52,792 bases of DNA from Massilia mucilaginosa. GTDB taxonomy: Bacteria; Pseudomonadota; Gammaproteobacteria; Burkholderiales; Burkholderiaceae_D. A program made the position numbers and the translations under genes. The stretch lies in assembly GCF_011682145.1 (NCBI RefSeq), contig NZ_WHJH01000049.1, positions 1-52,792 of the forward strand. Reading direction: 5' to 3'. Every line of letters starts with the position of its first letter. Position 1 is the stretch's first letter. Under the pieces are notes generated by a model, which searched no databases, was not told where the DNA came from, and saw only the letters and a program-made list of their open reading frames with translations. This document shows, one piece after another, positions 37,852-46,562 of the stretch.

Positions 37852-40800
37852 CGGCGCGCCCCGCATCCCCTTGGCCCGCCGCGCTGGCCGGCCTGTGCGC
37901 GGCCGGCCTGCTGCTGGCGAGCCTGCCCGCGCGCGCCGATACGCCGATTTCGCTGTTCAAGAGTTATGCCGGGCGCTTGAACTTTACCGGCGTCCAGAAG
38001 ACCATGCGCACGGGCTCGAACAGCAACAACCCGTGCGCCATTAATACCGGCACCCTGAGCGCCACCCTGGCCGGCATTCCATCGACCGCCAAGATCGTCA
38101 GCGCCCAGCTGTACTGGGCCGGATCGGGCTCCACGCCCGACTACGCGGTGCTGATGGACGGCGCCTCGGTCAGCGCCCCGACCAACCGGCGCTTTACCAC
38201 CGCCACCATCGGCTACAACTATTTTTCGGGCGCGGCCGACGTCACCGTGCAAGTGACGGCCAAGCGCAACGCCACGTATACCTTCGGCGGCCTGTCGATC
38301 GACAACGGCAACACCTTTTGCGGGGTGCAAGGGGTGCTGGGCGGGTTTTCGCTGCTGGCCATCTACTCCGTGCCGGCGCCGGCCGAAACCTTCCGCGTGC
38401 TCAATCTGTACGAGGGCTTCCAGTACATCCGCACCTATGGCGCCGACAACATCAAGGTCAACCTGAACCTGAGCAACTTCAAGACCCCATCGCCGCTCGG
38501 CACGGCCACCGGGCGCATCGCCCACGTGACCTGGGAGGGCGACACCACGCTCTCGGGCGGCGGCGAAAACCTCAAGTTCAACGGCGCCGAGATGGTCGAT
38601 TCGGCCAATCCCTCCGGCAACCAGTTCAATTCGACCAGCAATATCGGCGCCACCGTCGACAACGCCTCCTACGGCATCGACTTCGATTCCTACGTGCTGG
38701 CCAGCCCCAAGCTGTTCGCCGGCCAGACCACCGCCACCATGCTGTACGAGTCGGGCCAGGACATGGTCTTGCTCAACGCCGAAATCGTCTCGGTGCCGAA
38801 CGTCGACGTGGCCGACCTGTCGCTGGCGATCGCCAGCAGCGGCACGCCGGCGCGCGGCAGCGTGATGAACCTGATCCACACGGTGACCAACAACGGACCC
38901 TTGCCGGACGCCGGCCCGGTCACCGTCAAGCACACCCTGCCCACCGGACTCGATTTCATCTCGGCCGGCGGCACCGGCTGGACCTGCTCGCGCTCGGGCC
39001 AGGTGCTCACCTGCGTCTCGCCCGAGCAGCTGGCGGTGGGCGAAGCGGCGCCGGCCCTGACCATCAGTACCCGCATCGCCCTGACCGCGCCGGGCAGCAT
39101 GACCGCCAACGCCAGCGTCGGCGGCTTGCAGTTCGATAACGACCTGGCCAACAACAGCGCCAGCAAGACCATCAGCTTTTCCAGCGCCCGGTATGTGTTC
39201 ACCGACAGCCCCTGCCGCACCGGCATCACGCCCGGCAGCACCGGCCAGTGCAATTACCTGAGCATGCCGACCCAGCAGGCGGCGGTCAACGGCACGGTCT
39301 ATATCACGGCCATCGACAACACCGCGCTCGACCTCAATTTCAAGACGATCGTCCCGCCCGGCACCGCGCCGACCCTGCAGTTTTCACTGAAGTGCGTCAA
39401 TCCGGTCAGCGGCGCGGGCGGCGTGGCCAGGCTCAAGAATATTGCATTGAAATCCTGCATCGGCGCTTCCGCCGCGCAAAGCGCGGCCCAGTGGCAAGCC
39501 ATGACGATTCCCTTCGAGTCCAATTCGGCCACCTCGCTGCCGGTCGCGTTCGTGTACTCGGACGTCGGCCAGGTCGAACTGCTGATGGCCGAAACCGCCT
39601 CGGCGCTGGCCCAGGTCAGCACCAGCGGCCAGTTCGTGGTGCGGCCCTACAAATTCGCCCTGAGCACGCCGCTGGCCAATCCGGCCGGCCTGGTCGAGCA
39701 GACCAAGATGACGGCCGACATCGGCCGCTTCTGGAAGGCCGGCGCCGGCTTCACGTTCGATGTGATCGCGCAAAATTTCGATGGCTTGCCGACCCCAAAT
39801 TTTGGCAAGGAAATCACGCCGCAGCAGGTCGAACTGATCACCACGGTCGCCATCGATTCGCTCAACTACGCGGTGCCGGGCGACCCCGGCTCGGAGACGC
39901 TGGCGTTCGCCGACATGGCGGTCGCCGACGGCGAGGAGTTTCCGCAGGTGGAAGGGGATTTTTCGCCGTTCAGCGGCGGGGCGGCCAGCGGCATCAACTT
40001 TACCTTTGCCGAAGCCGGCATCATCAATGTGCGCGCCCACATGAACAATGCGACCTATCTCGATACGGCCGACGTGACCAGCAACGGCATCGCCCTGGGC
40101 CGCTTCTACCCGAGCTACTTCCAGACCGAGGTGCCGGTCGTCATGCCGTGCCCGACGCCCGATACGCTCGACTGCAAGCTGCTCGGCCTGCACTATTCGA
40201 AGCAGCCGATCCAGACCGTCGTGCGGGCCTTCAACGCGGTCGGCGCGATCACCAAGTTTTACCAGGGCAAGTTCGTCAAGTCGCCCAGGCTGCTGCCGTT
40301 CACCACCATGGGCGGCGGGGTCCAGGCCACCAGAGGCACGCTCACGCCCAGCCCGATCGCCGATGCGCCGACCGTGTTCATCCAGGGCGTCGCCACCACC
40401 TGGCCGAGCTACGACTATGCCGCCACCACCTACGAGCCCTTGGAGATTTACCTGCGCGCCAGCGACGCCGACCTGGTCACCTCGAACCGTTCCAGCCTGT
40501 CGGTCGAGGGCGGCACGAAAATCGTGCGCGGCCGCATGCTGGTCGAAAATGCCTTCGGCTCGGAACTGCTGCCGCTGCCGGTCACCGCGCGCGCCCAGTA
40601 CTGGACCGGCACCAGCGCCACCAACGGGCGCTGGGTCACCAGCACCACCGACCAGATCAGCATCCTGGCGCCGCCGATCCCCGGCTCGGGCCAGGTGACC
40701 TTGGCGCACAGCGTCACGACCAGCGAATTGCGGCTCGCTTACACCCAATGCAAGGGAAACATGACGACCTGCAACGGACTCACGCCATTTCCCGACCCCA

Positions 40801-40985
40801 AGGCCACGCTCGTCACGGCGCTGATGAAAGACGGCGTGCTCAAGTTCAAGCTGGCGCCGACCGGCAAGACCGGCAGCGTCGATGCCAGCCTGAACCTGCC
40901 CGCGTGGCTGCCGTCCTCGCCCGGCCGGCTGACCTTCGGCGTCTACAAGACCACGCCGCTGATCTACATCCGCGAGGTTTTCTGA
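37848..40985 (+). CDS. mshQ: MshQ-like large exported protein, DUF11 plus DUF6701-type C-terminus
   Basis: A 1045-residue secreted protein. The ATG at 37848 overlaps mshP (ATGA) and is followed by a signal peptide cut after PARA (about residue 27). An N-terminal beta-rich region contains AQLYWAGSG, LNLYEGFQYIRTYGADN and SYGIDFDSYVL. A DUF11-like repeat spans about 320-445 (DLSLAIASSGTPARGSVMN; NNSASKTISF). The long C-terminal part resembles the MshQ/DUF6701 region (RFYPSYFQTEVPVV; SRSSLSVEGGT-type strand). In MSHA loci mshQ follows mshP, as here. It may sit at the pilus tip or cell surface and bind surfaces; that role is inferred. Confidence 0.87.
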   Translation: MTARPASPWPAALAGLCAAGLLLASLPARADTPISLFKSYAGRLNFTGVQKTMRTGSNSNNPCAINTGTLSATLAGIPSTAKIVSAQLYWAGSGSTPDYAVLMDGASVSAPTNRRFTTATIGYNYFSGAADVTVQVTAKRNATYTFGGLSIDNGNTFCGVQGVLGGFSLLAIYSVPAPAETFRVLNLYEGFQYIRTYGADNIKVNLNLSNFKTPSPLGTATGRIAHVTWEGDTTLSGGGENLKFNGAEMVDSANPSGNQFNSTSNIGATVDNASYGIDFDSYVLASPKLFAGQTTATMLYESGQDMVLLNAEIVSVPNVDVADLSLAIASSGTPARGSVMNLIHTVTNNGPLPDAGPVTVKHTLPTGLDFISAGGTGWTCSRSGQVLTCVSPEQLAVGEAAPALTISTRIALTAPGSMTANASVGGLQFDNDLANNSASKTISFSSARYVFTDSPCRTGITPGSTGQCNYLSMPTQQAAVNGTVYITAIDNTALDLNFKTIVPPGTAPTLQFSLKCVNPVSGAGGVARLKNIALKSCIGASAAQSAAQWQAMTIPFESNSATSLPVAFVYSDVGQVELLMAETASALAQVSTSGQFVVRPYKFALSTPLANPAGLVEQTKMTADIGRFWKAGAGFTFDVIAQNFDGLPTPNFGKEITPQQVELITTVAIDSLNYAVPGDPGSETLAFADMAVADGEEFPQVEGDFSPFSGGAASGINFTFAEAGIINVRAHMNNATYLDTADVTSNGIALGRFYPSYFQTEVPVVMPCPTPDTLDCKLLGLHYSKQPIQTVVRAFNAVGAITKFYQGKFVKSPRLLPFTTMGGGVQATRGTLTPSPIADAPTVFIQGVATTWPSYDYAATTYEPLEIYLRASDADLVTSNRSSLSVEGGTKIVRGRMLVENAFGSELLPLPVTARAQYWTGTSATNGRWVTSTTDQISILAPPIPGSGQVTLAHSVTTSELRLAYTQCKGNMTTCNGLTPFPDPKATLVTALMKDGVLKFKLAPTGKTGSVDASLNLPAWLPSSPGRLTFGVYKTTPLIYIREVF

Positions 40986-41080
40986 GGGGCGCGCCGGGGG
41001 AGCTTGTAAAGAACGTTCCATACTGCTATCACTATGCGGTGGAAATCAGACGGTTTCAGTTGCTGATCGCAAATTAGGTG

Positions 41081-41108
41081 TTAAATCGGGATGAAACTTG
41101 AATATAAT
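41081..41108 (+). promoter_or_regulatory. Candidate sigma-70 promoter before mshI
   Basis: A perfect -10 TATAAT (41103-41108) lies 16 bases after TTAAAT (41081-41086, a weak -35), 51 bases before the mshI start. The 174-base mshQ-mshI gap is the largest break in the plus-strand locus and is AT-rich around this site, so mshI-mshN may form a second transcription unit. Confidence 0.5.
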
Positions 41109-41159
41109 CAAGAAGCTACCGCACGAACTTCGCGCGCGGTATTGATATAGATTGCGGGC

Positions 41160-42101
41160 ATGGGATTTTTCTCGAAATCAAAGAAGAAGGATGGCTTGCT
41201 GGCAATCGCCCTGCATGGCGACGGCGTGTTCGCGGCGCGTGTCAAGCGCCAGCCCGAAGGCAAGCCGCGCGTCACCCTGGCGGCGTTTTACGCGGCCGAC
41301 AAGGGCGGCGGCCCCGACATGCTGGAAAAGACCGGCAAGGACTTGCACGCGAACAGTTTTCGCTGCACGACCGTGCTCGGCGCCGGCGAATACCAGTTGC
41401 TCTCGGTCGAGGCGCCCAACGTGCCGGCCGACGAATTGCGCACGGCCGTGCGCTGGCGCCTGAAGGACATGCTCGACTTTCCTGCCGACCAGGCCGGCAT
41501 CGACGTGTTCGACATTCCCACCGACAAGGGCCAGGGCCGCAGCCAGTCGCTGTTCGCGGTAGCCGCGCGCAACAGCCTGATCGAAAGCCGCCAGAACCGT
41601 TTCGTCGACGCCGGCGTGCCGCTGGCCGTGATCGACATTCCCGAAATGGCGCAACGGAATATCTCGGCCCTGCTCGAACCGGAAGGGCGCGGCGTGGCCG
41701 TGCTCTCCTTCGGCAGCGATGGCGGTTTGCTGACCGTCACCTACAACGCCGAGCTGTACCTGGCGCGCCGGATCGACGTGACGCTCGATCAATTGCTCGA
41801 CAGCGATCATGACCGCAAGCATGTGTGCTACGACAAGATCACCCTCGAATTGCAGCGTTCGCTCGACCATTTCGACCGCCAGTACAACTTCATCAATGTC
41901 TCGAAACTGGTGCTGGCGCCGACCGGCGCGAGCGGGCTCGACGAATACCTGTCCAGCAATCTGTACACCAAGGTCGAGTCGCTCGACCTGGCCAGCGTGC
42001 TGGACCTGGACGGGGTGCCGGAACTGGCCGGCGCCGCCGCCCAGCAGCGCTTTTTCCTGACCCTGGGCGCGGCGCTGCGGCACGAGGAGGTTGCCTCTTG
42101 A
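41160..42101 (+). CDS. mshI: MSHA assembly protein MshI (PilM-like)
   Basis: A 313-residue cytoplasmic actin-fold-like protein. It starts MGFFSKSKKKDGLLAIALHG, with VFAARVKRQPEGKPRVTLAA and RTAVRWRLKDMLDFPADQAG typical of MshI/PilM proteins; a later VLSFGSDGGLLTVTYNAELY is the second phosphate-loop-like strand. It should recruit the PilN-like protein at the inner membrane. A weak ribosome site (TTGCGGGC) precedes it. It overlaps the next gene by four bases. Confidence 0.88.
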   Translation: MGFFSKSKKKDGLLAIALHGDGVFAARVKRQPEGKPRVTLAAFYAADKGGGPDMLEKTGKDLHANSFRCTTVLGAGEYQLLSVEAPNVPADELRTAVRWRLKDMLDFPADQAGIDVFDIPTDKGQGRSQSLFAVAARNSLIESRQNRFVDAGVPLAVIDIPEMAQRNISALLEPEGRGVAVLSFGSDGGLLTVTYNAELYLARRIDVTLDQLLDSDHDRKHVCYDKITLELQRSLDHFDRQYNFINVSKLVLAPTGASGLDEYLSSNLYTKVESLDLASVLDLDGVPELAGAAAQQRFFLTLGAALRHEEVAS

Positions 42102-42820
42102 GCCAGCAAATCAATCTGTTCAACCCCGAGTTTCTCAAGCAGAAGAAGATTTTCACGTCCAGCGCCATGCTGCTCGCCCTCGGCGTGCTGGTGGCCGGCG
42201 CGCTGGCGCTGGTGATGGTGGGCCGCCACAGCGTCGGCCGGCTGGAGGCCGAGGCGGCCGCCGGCGCCGAGCAGCTGGCCCAGAAAAAGGAGCGCCAGGC
42301 CCGGGTCATCGCCGAATTCGCCCCGCGCCAGAAAAGCCGCGAGCTCGAAATGCAAATCGCCAGCGCCGAAGCCGACCTGGCCTCGCTGCACGATGTCTCG
42401 ACAGTGCTGGGCGGGCCGACCCTGGCCGAGGCGCGTAAAGGCTATGCGCGCTTCTTCAAGGCGCTGGCGCGGCAGGGCGGTGCTGACCTGTGGCTGACCG
42501 GCGTGCGCATCGGCGGCGACGGCCACCATATCGGCTTGCAGGGCAGGGCGCTCGACGCCAGCCTGGTGCCGGCCTTCGTCACCCGCCTCACGCGCGAGCC
42601 TGCCATGCAGGGCAAGAATTTCTCCAGCCTGCAAATGAGCCGGGAGCGCCTGAAGGTCGACGGCAAGGATGCCGACGACCCGGGCCAGATGGCGCCGTAT
42701 ATCGACTTCACCTTGCAGGACGTGGCGCCTGAGCGCGTGGCCGCCGTGCCTGCCGCCGCCGCCGCGCCGGCCGACATGAAGCAGGTGGCGGCGAGCATCA
42801 AGGCGGAGGCCGCCAAATGA
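42098..42820 (+). CDS. PilN/MshI2-like inner-membrane assembly protein (TTG start)
   Basis: A 240-residue bitopic protein. The likely start is TTG at 42098 (MSQQINLFNPEFLKQKK), with GAGGAGG seven bases upstream and a four-base overlap with mshI; no ATG fits. The SQQINLFNPE start is the PilN hallmark that docks in PilM. One TM helix (SSAMLLALGVLVAGALALVMV), a coiled coil (about 45-90) and a periplasmic ferredoxin-like domain (WLTGVRIGGDGHHIGLQGRA) follow, then an Ala-rich tail. Downstream overlap with mshJ is again four bases. Confidence 0.87.
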   Translation: MSQQINLFNPEFLKQKKIFTSSAMLLALGVLVAGALALVMVGRHSVGRLEAEAAAGAEQLAQKKERQARVIAEFAPRQKSRELEMQIASAEADLASLHDVSTVLGGPTLAEARKGYARFFKALARQGGADLWLTGVRIGGDGHHIGLQGRALDASLVPAFVTRLTREPAMQGKNFSSLQMSRERLKVDGKDADDPGQMAPYIDFTLQDVAPERVAAVPAAAAAPADMKQVAASIKAEAAK

Positions 42821-43503
42821 AAGCGCGCCTGCTCCAGCTGCAACTGAAAATCGACGCCATGACCGTGCGCGAGCGCGCCATGGTGTTCGGCGCCACGGTC
42901 GGCGTGCTCGTCTTCGTGCTGTTCGCCCTGCTGTTCGATCCCCTGTTCGCGCGCCAGAACATGTTGCGCAGCCAGATCAGCCAGCAGCAAAACAATATGC
43001 TCGGCATCGACGCCGAGATCACGGCCATGGTGCAGGCGAATGCGGTCGACCCCGACCGCGACAACCGCGCGCGGCTGGCGGTGATCAAGGGCGCCAGCGC
43101 CAAGCTGTCGGACAGCCTGCGCACCGCGCACAACAGCCTGGTCACGCCCGACAGCATCGCGCCGCTGCTCGAACGCATTCTCAAGGCCAACGGCCGGCTG
43201 CGCCTGGTGGGCGTGAAAAGCTTGCCGGCGATGCCGTTCGAGGGCTCCTTCGCCGCCCCCGCGGGCGATGCCGAGCCCACGGCGGCGCCGGCCGGCTCCG
43301 GACGCGCCATCTATGCGCACGGCTTCGAAGTGACGGTGCGCGGCAATTACCTGGATATGGTCAACTACATGGACGCGCTCGAAGGCATGCCGGTCCAGCT
43401 GTTCTGGGGCAAGGCCCAGCTCGAAGTCGAGTCCTATCCCGACGCGCGCCTGAGCCTGACCCTGTACACCTTGAGCCTGGACAAGAAATGGATGAGCTTA
43501 TGA
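42817..43503 (+). CDS. mshJ: MSHA assembly protein MshJ (PilO/GspM-like)
   Basis: A 228-residue bitopic protein: a cytosolic start (MKARLLQLQLKIDAMTVRER), a TM helix (VFGATVGVLVFVLFALLF, about 24-41), a coiled coil (RSQISQQQNNMLGIDAEI) and a periplasmic domain with HGFEVTVRGNYLDMVNYMDA and a strand ending LTLYTLSLDKKWMSL, typical of MshJ. It partners the PilN-like protein upstream. ATGA overlaps link it to both neighbours. Confidence 0.88.
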   Translation: MKARLLQLQLKIDAMTVRERAMVFGATVGVLVFVLFALLFDPLFARQNMLRSQISQQQNNMLGIDAEITAMVQANAVDPDRDNRARLAVIKGASAKLSDSLRTAHNSLVTPDSIAPLLERILKANGRLRLVGVKSLPAMPFEGSFAAPAGDAEPTAAPAGSGRAIYAHGFEVTVRGNYLDMVNYMDALEGMPVQLFWGKAQLEVESYPDARLSLTLYTLSLDKKWMSL

Positions 43504-43853
43504 GCGCGCGCCTGCTGCTGTGCGCAGCGCTGCTGGCGGCGCAGGCCGCCGCCGCCCAGCCTTTGCCCGATCCGACCCGTCCTCCGGCGCGCCTGTACAC
43601 CCCGGCCGGCGACGCGGCTGCGCCGCAGAGCGTCGAGCCGCAGTTGCAATCGGTGCTGATCGCGCGCCATGCGGGCGGGCGCCACGTGGCGGTGATCGAC
43701 GGCCAGACGGTGCGCCTGGGCGAACAGTTCCGGGGCGCGCGCGTGGCGCAGATGACGCAGAATGAAGTTGTACTGGTGAAAGGCAGGGACCGCCGCGTGT
43801 TGCGCCTGTTCCCGCCCACGCCAGCCCCGCAGCGGCTTAACGAGAGAGACTGA
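43500..43853 (+). CDS. mshK: MSHA assembly protein MshK (PilP/GspC-like)
   Basis: A 117-residue exported protein. The ATG at 43500 overlaps the mshJ stop (ATGA) and gives a signal peptide (MSARLLLCAALLAAQAAAA) cut before QPLPDPTRPP, the family's mature start. The beta domain LQSVLIARHAGGRHVAVIDG and VRLGEQFRGARVAQMTQNEV resembles the GspC HR domain. It would link the inner-membrane proteins to the MshL secretin encoded next, eight bases downstream. Confidence 0.86.
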   Translation: MSARLLLCAALLAAQAAAAQPLPDPTRPPARLYTPAGDAAAPQSVEPQLQSVLIARHAGGRHVAVIDGQTVRLGEQFRGARVAQMTQNEVVLVKGRDRRVLRLFPPTPAPQRLNERD

Positions 43854-43861
43854 CAAAGAGC

Positions 43862-45670
43862 ATGCAAAAACACCGTGTGGAACACCTCGTGATGGCATCG
43901 ATGATCGCCAGCGCCCTGGCCCTGGCCGGCTGCGACAGCACGCCCAAGCGCGACACCTACGAGAACATCACCGCCGAGATGGCGCTGGCCGCCAAACGCA
44001 CGCCGCCGCCGCTCGACGACGCGGTCAGCGCGGCCCTGCTGCCGCCGGTCGCGGCGCTGGCCGGGCAACTGCCCAAGTCGCGCCAGGCGCTGGAAGAACG
44101 CTTCAACGTCAACTTCAACAATGTACCCGCGCAGCAGTTCTTCAACTCGATCGCCACCGGCACGCGCTACAACATGCTGGTCCATCCCGAAGTCGGCGGC
44201 ACCATCACTGCCACCCTGAAAGACGTGACCCTGGCCGAAGCGCTCGACGCCGTGCGCGAAATGTACGGCTACGATTACCGCATCGAGGGCAACCGGGTCT
44301 CGGTCAAGCCGCTCACCATGCAGACCCGCATCTTCCAGGTGAACTACCTGGTCGGCAACCGCAAGGGCAAGTCGAACCTGCGCGTGACCTCGACCTCGGT
44401 CTCGAACGCCACCAACAACCAGAACGGCGGCGGCAACAGCAACAATAGCGGCGCCAATAGCGGCGGTGGCAACAACGGCGGCAGCAACGGCGGCAGCAAC
44501 AATGGCCAGGACAGCGGCAACAACAACGGCAACGGGCCGACCGACAGCACCAACGTCAGCACCACCTCGGACAGCGACTTCTGGCTCGAACTGAAGGCCT
44601 CGCTCGCCGCGATCGTCGGCTCCAAGGACCTGGGCCGCAGCGTGGTGGTCAATCCGCAGTCGGGCGTGGTGGTGATCCGCGCCATGCCGGAAGAACTGCG
44701 CAATGTCGACATGTTCCTGAAAGCGACCCAGCTTTCGGTCGGGCGCCAGGTGATCCTGGAAGCCAAGATCCTCGAAGTGGAACTGAACGACAGCTTCCAG
44801 AGCGGCATCAACTGGGCGTCGTTCGCCTCGTTCCGCGGCGGGCACGGCAACCGCGTCTCGACCGGTTTCGTGCAGCCGGGCGCCTCGCTGGCGCCGCTGC
44901 CGTACACCGGCGGCCAGCCGGCCGTGATCGGCGACCCGAAATCCTTGACCGCCAGTACCGGCTTCCTGCTCTCGAATGCGGCGGCCTCGGCCGGATCGAT
45001 GTTCGGACTGGCCTTCCAGACCAGCAATTTCGCCGCCTTGATTTCCTTCCTGGAATCGCAAGGCACCGTGCACGTGCTGTCGAGCCCGCGCATTGCCACG
45101 ATCAACAACCAGAAAGCCGTGCTCAAGATCGGCACCGACGAGTTTTACGTGACCGGCGTCTCGACCACCACCAGCACCGGCGACAACAACAATACCGTCA
45201 GCCCGAGCGTGACCCTGCAACCCTTCTTTTCCGGCGTGGTGCTCGACGTGACCCCGCAGATCGACGAGAAGGGCAATATCCTGCTGCACGTGCACCCCTC
45301 GGTCAGCCAGGTCACCACGGTCAGCAAATCGGTCAACCTCGGCAGCGCCGGCAACCTGAGCCTGCCGCTGGCGGCCTCGTCCACTTCGGAAATCGACAGC
45401 ATGGTGCGCGGGCAGGATGGGCGGGTGGTCGCCATTGGCGGCCTGATGCGCCAATCCTCGACCGCCGACGGCAACCAGATTCCGGGCGCGGGCAATCTGC
45501 CGGTGATCGGCAAGCTGTTCCGCAACAAGAGCAACGTCAACCAGAAGCGCGAACTGGTGGTGCTGATCAAGCCGACCATCGTCGACGGCGCCAACAGCTG
45601 GAACCAGGACCTGATCGACACCAGCCGCCGTTTCGACGATCTCGACCCGCGCGCGGCGGGACAACGCTAA
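43862..45670 (+). CDS. mshL: MSHA secretin MshL
   Basis: A 602-residue outer-membrane secretin lipoprotein with lipobox LAGC (Cys24). The N-domain has VPAQQFFNSIATGTRYNMLV and VTLAEALDAVREMYGYDYRI. A Gly/Asn/Ser linker spans about 180-235, longer and more repetitive than needed for the fold. The secretin domain has VILEAKILEVELNDSFQSGI, VHVLSSPRIATINNQKAVL, VVLDVTPQIDEKGNILLHV and IPGAGNLPVIGKLF. It forms the outer-membrane pore of the plus-strand pilus. The gene lies one base before mshM. Confidence 0.94.
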   Translation: MQKHRVEHLVMASMIASALALAGCDSTPKRDTYENITAEMALAAKRTPPPLDDAVSAALLPPVAALAGQLPKSRQALEERFNVNFNNVPAQQFFNSIATGTRYNMLVHPEVGGTITATLKDVTLAEALDAVREMYGYDYRIEGNRVSVKPLTMQTRIFQVNYLVGNRKGKSNLRVTSTSVSNATNNQNGGGNSNNSGANSGGGNNGGSNGGSNNGQDSGNNNGNGPTDSTNVSTTSDSDFWLELKASLAAIVGSKDLGRSVVVNPQSGVVVIRAMPEELRNVDMFLKATQLSVGRQVILEAKILEVELNDSFQSGINWASFASFRGGHGNRVSTGFVQPGASLAPLPYTGGQPAVIGDPKSLTASTGFLLSNAAASAGSMFGLAFQTSNFAALISFLESQGTVHVLSSPRIATINNQKAVLKIGTDEFYVTGVSTTTSTGDNNNTVSPSVTLQPFFSGVVLDVTPQIDEKGNILLHVHPSVSQVTTVSKSVNLGSAGNLSLPLAASSTSEIDSMVRGQDGRVVAIGGLMRQSSTADGNQIPGAGNLPVIGKLFRNKSNVNQKRELVVLIKPTIVDGANSWNQDLIDTSRRFDDLDPRAAGQR

Positions 45671-45671
45671 A

Positions 45672-46562
45672 ATGTATACCTCGCACTTCGGCCTGCGCGA
45701 AGTCCCGTTCGGCATTACGCCGGACACGAGTTTCTTTTTCACCAGCCCGGATTCGCAGGAAGCGCTCAACACCCTGCTGGTGGCCGCCAGGAGTGGCGAA
45801 GGTTTCATCAAGATCACGGGCGAAGTCGGCACCGGCAAGACTTTGTTGTGCCGCAAGTTCATGGCAACCCTGGGCGACGACTTCGTCACCGCCTACATCC
45901 CCAACCCGTACCTCGAACCGCGTACGCTGATGCTGGCCCTGGCCGACGAACTGGCGCTGGTGCTCGACAAGGACGTCGACCAGCACCAGCTGCTCAAGGC
46001 CATCACCCACCAGCTCATGGCGCTGGCCAACGACGGCAAGCGCGTGCTGCTGTGCCTGGACGAAGCGCAGGCGATTCCGATCGAAAGCCTGGAAGCGCTG
46101 CGCCTGCTGACCAATCTGGAAACCGAAAAGCGCAAGCTGCTGCAGATCGTGCTGTTCGGCCAGCCCGAGCTGAACCGCAACCTGGCGCTGCAATCGATTC
46201 GCCAGCTGGCCCAGCGCATCACCTTTCACTACCATCTGGGGCCGCTGACGCGCGACGATGTCGAGTTTTACCTGGCGCACCGGCTGCGCGTGGCCGGTTT
46301 TACCGGGGCCCGGCTGTTCAGCCGGGCGGCGGTGGGCGCCCTGTATGCGGCCAGCGGCGGCATTCCGCGGCTGGTCAACATTCTCGCGCACAAGGCGCTG
46401 ATGCTGTGCTACGGGCAAGGCCGGCAGCAAGTGAGCCGGCGCCACGTGAGCGAAGCGGTGCGCGATACCATTTCCGCCAGGCGCCCCCGATGGCCCTGGC
46501 TTGCCGCGCTGGCGCTGACGATGGCGGCGGGCGGCGGACTTACCTGGGCCTTGAACACATGA
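45672..46562 (+). CDS. mshM: MSHA ATPase MshM (ExeA-like)
   Basis: A 296-residue AAA+ ATPase. MYTSHFGLREVPFGITPDTS is the classical MshM/ExeA start. Walker A is GEVGTGKTLL, Walker B VLLCLDEAQAI, sensor region LLTNLETEKRKLLQIVLFGQ, and a late GGIPRLVNILAHKALM. A single TM helix ends the protein (WLAALALTMAAGGGLTWAL) with no periplasmic peptidoglycan-binding domain. It is related to the 302-residue ATPase of the minus-strand system and presumably helps place the MshL secretin. It overlaps mshN by four bases. Confidence 0.92.
   Translation: MYTSHFGLREVPFGITPDTSFFFTSPDSQEALNTLLVAARSGEGFIKITGEVGTGKTLLCRKFMATLGDDFVTAYIPNPYLEPRTLMLALADELALVLDKDVDQHQLLKAITHQLMALANDGKRVLLCLDEAQAIPIESLEALRLLTNLETEKRKLLQIVLFGQPELNRNLALQSIRQLAQRITFHYHLGPLTRDDVEFYLAHRLRVAGFTGARLFSRAAVGALYAASGGIPRLVNILAHKALMLCYGQGRQQVSRRHVSEAVRDTISARRPRWPWLAALALTMAAGGGLTWALNT

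Noticed and set aside
39248-41077. Plus-strand open frame of 609 codons in another frame of mshQ
   Set aside because: The mshQ frame has a signal peptide, DUF11-like repeats and correct overlap with mshP; this frame is an Arg/Pro/Ala-rich shadow.
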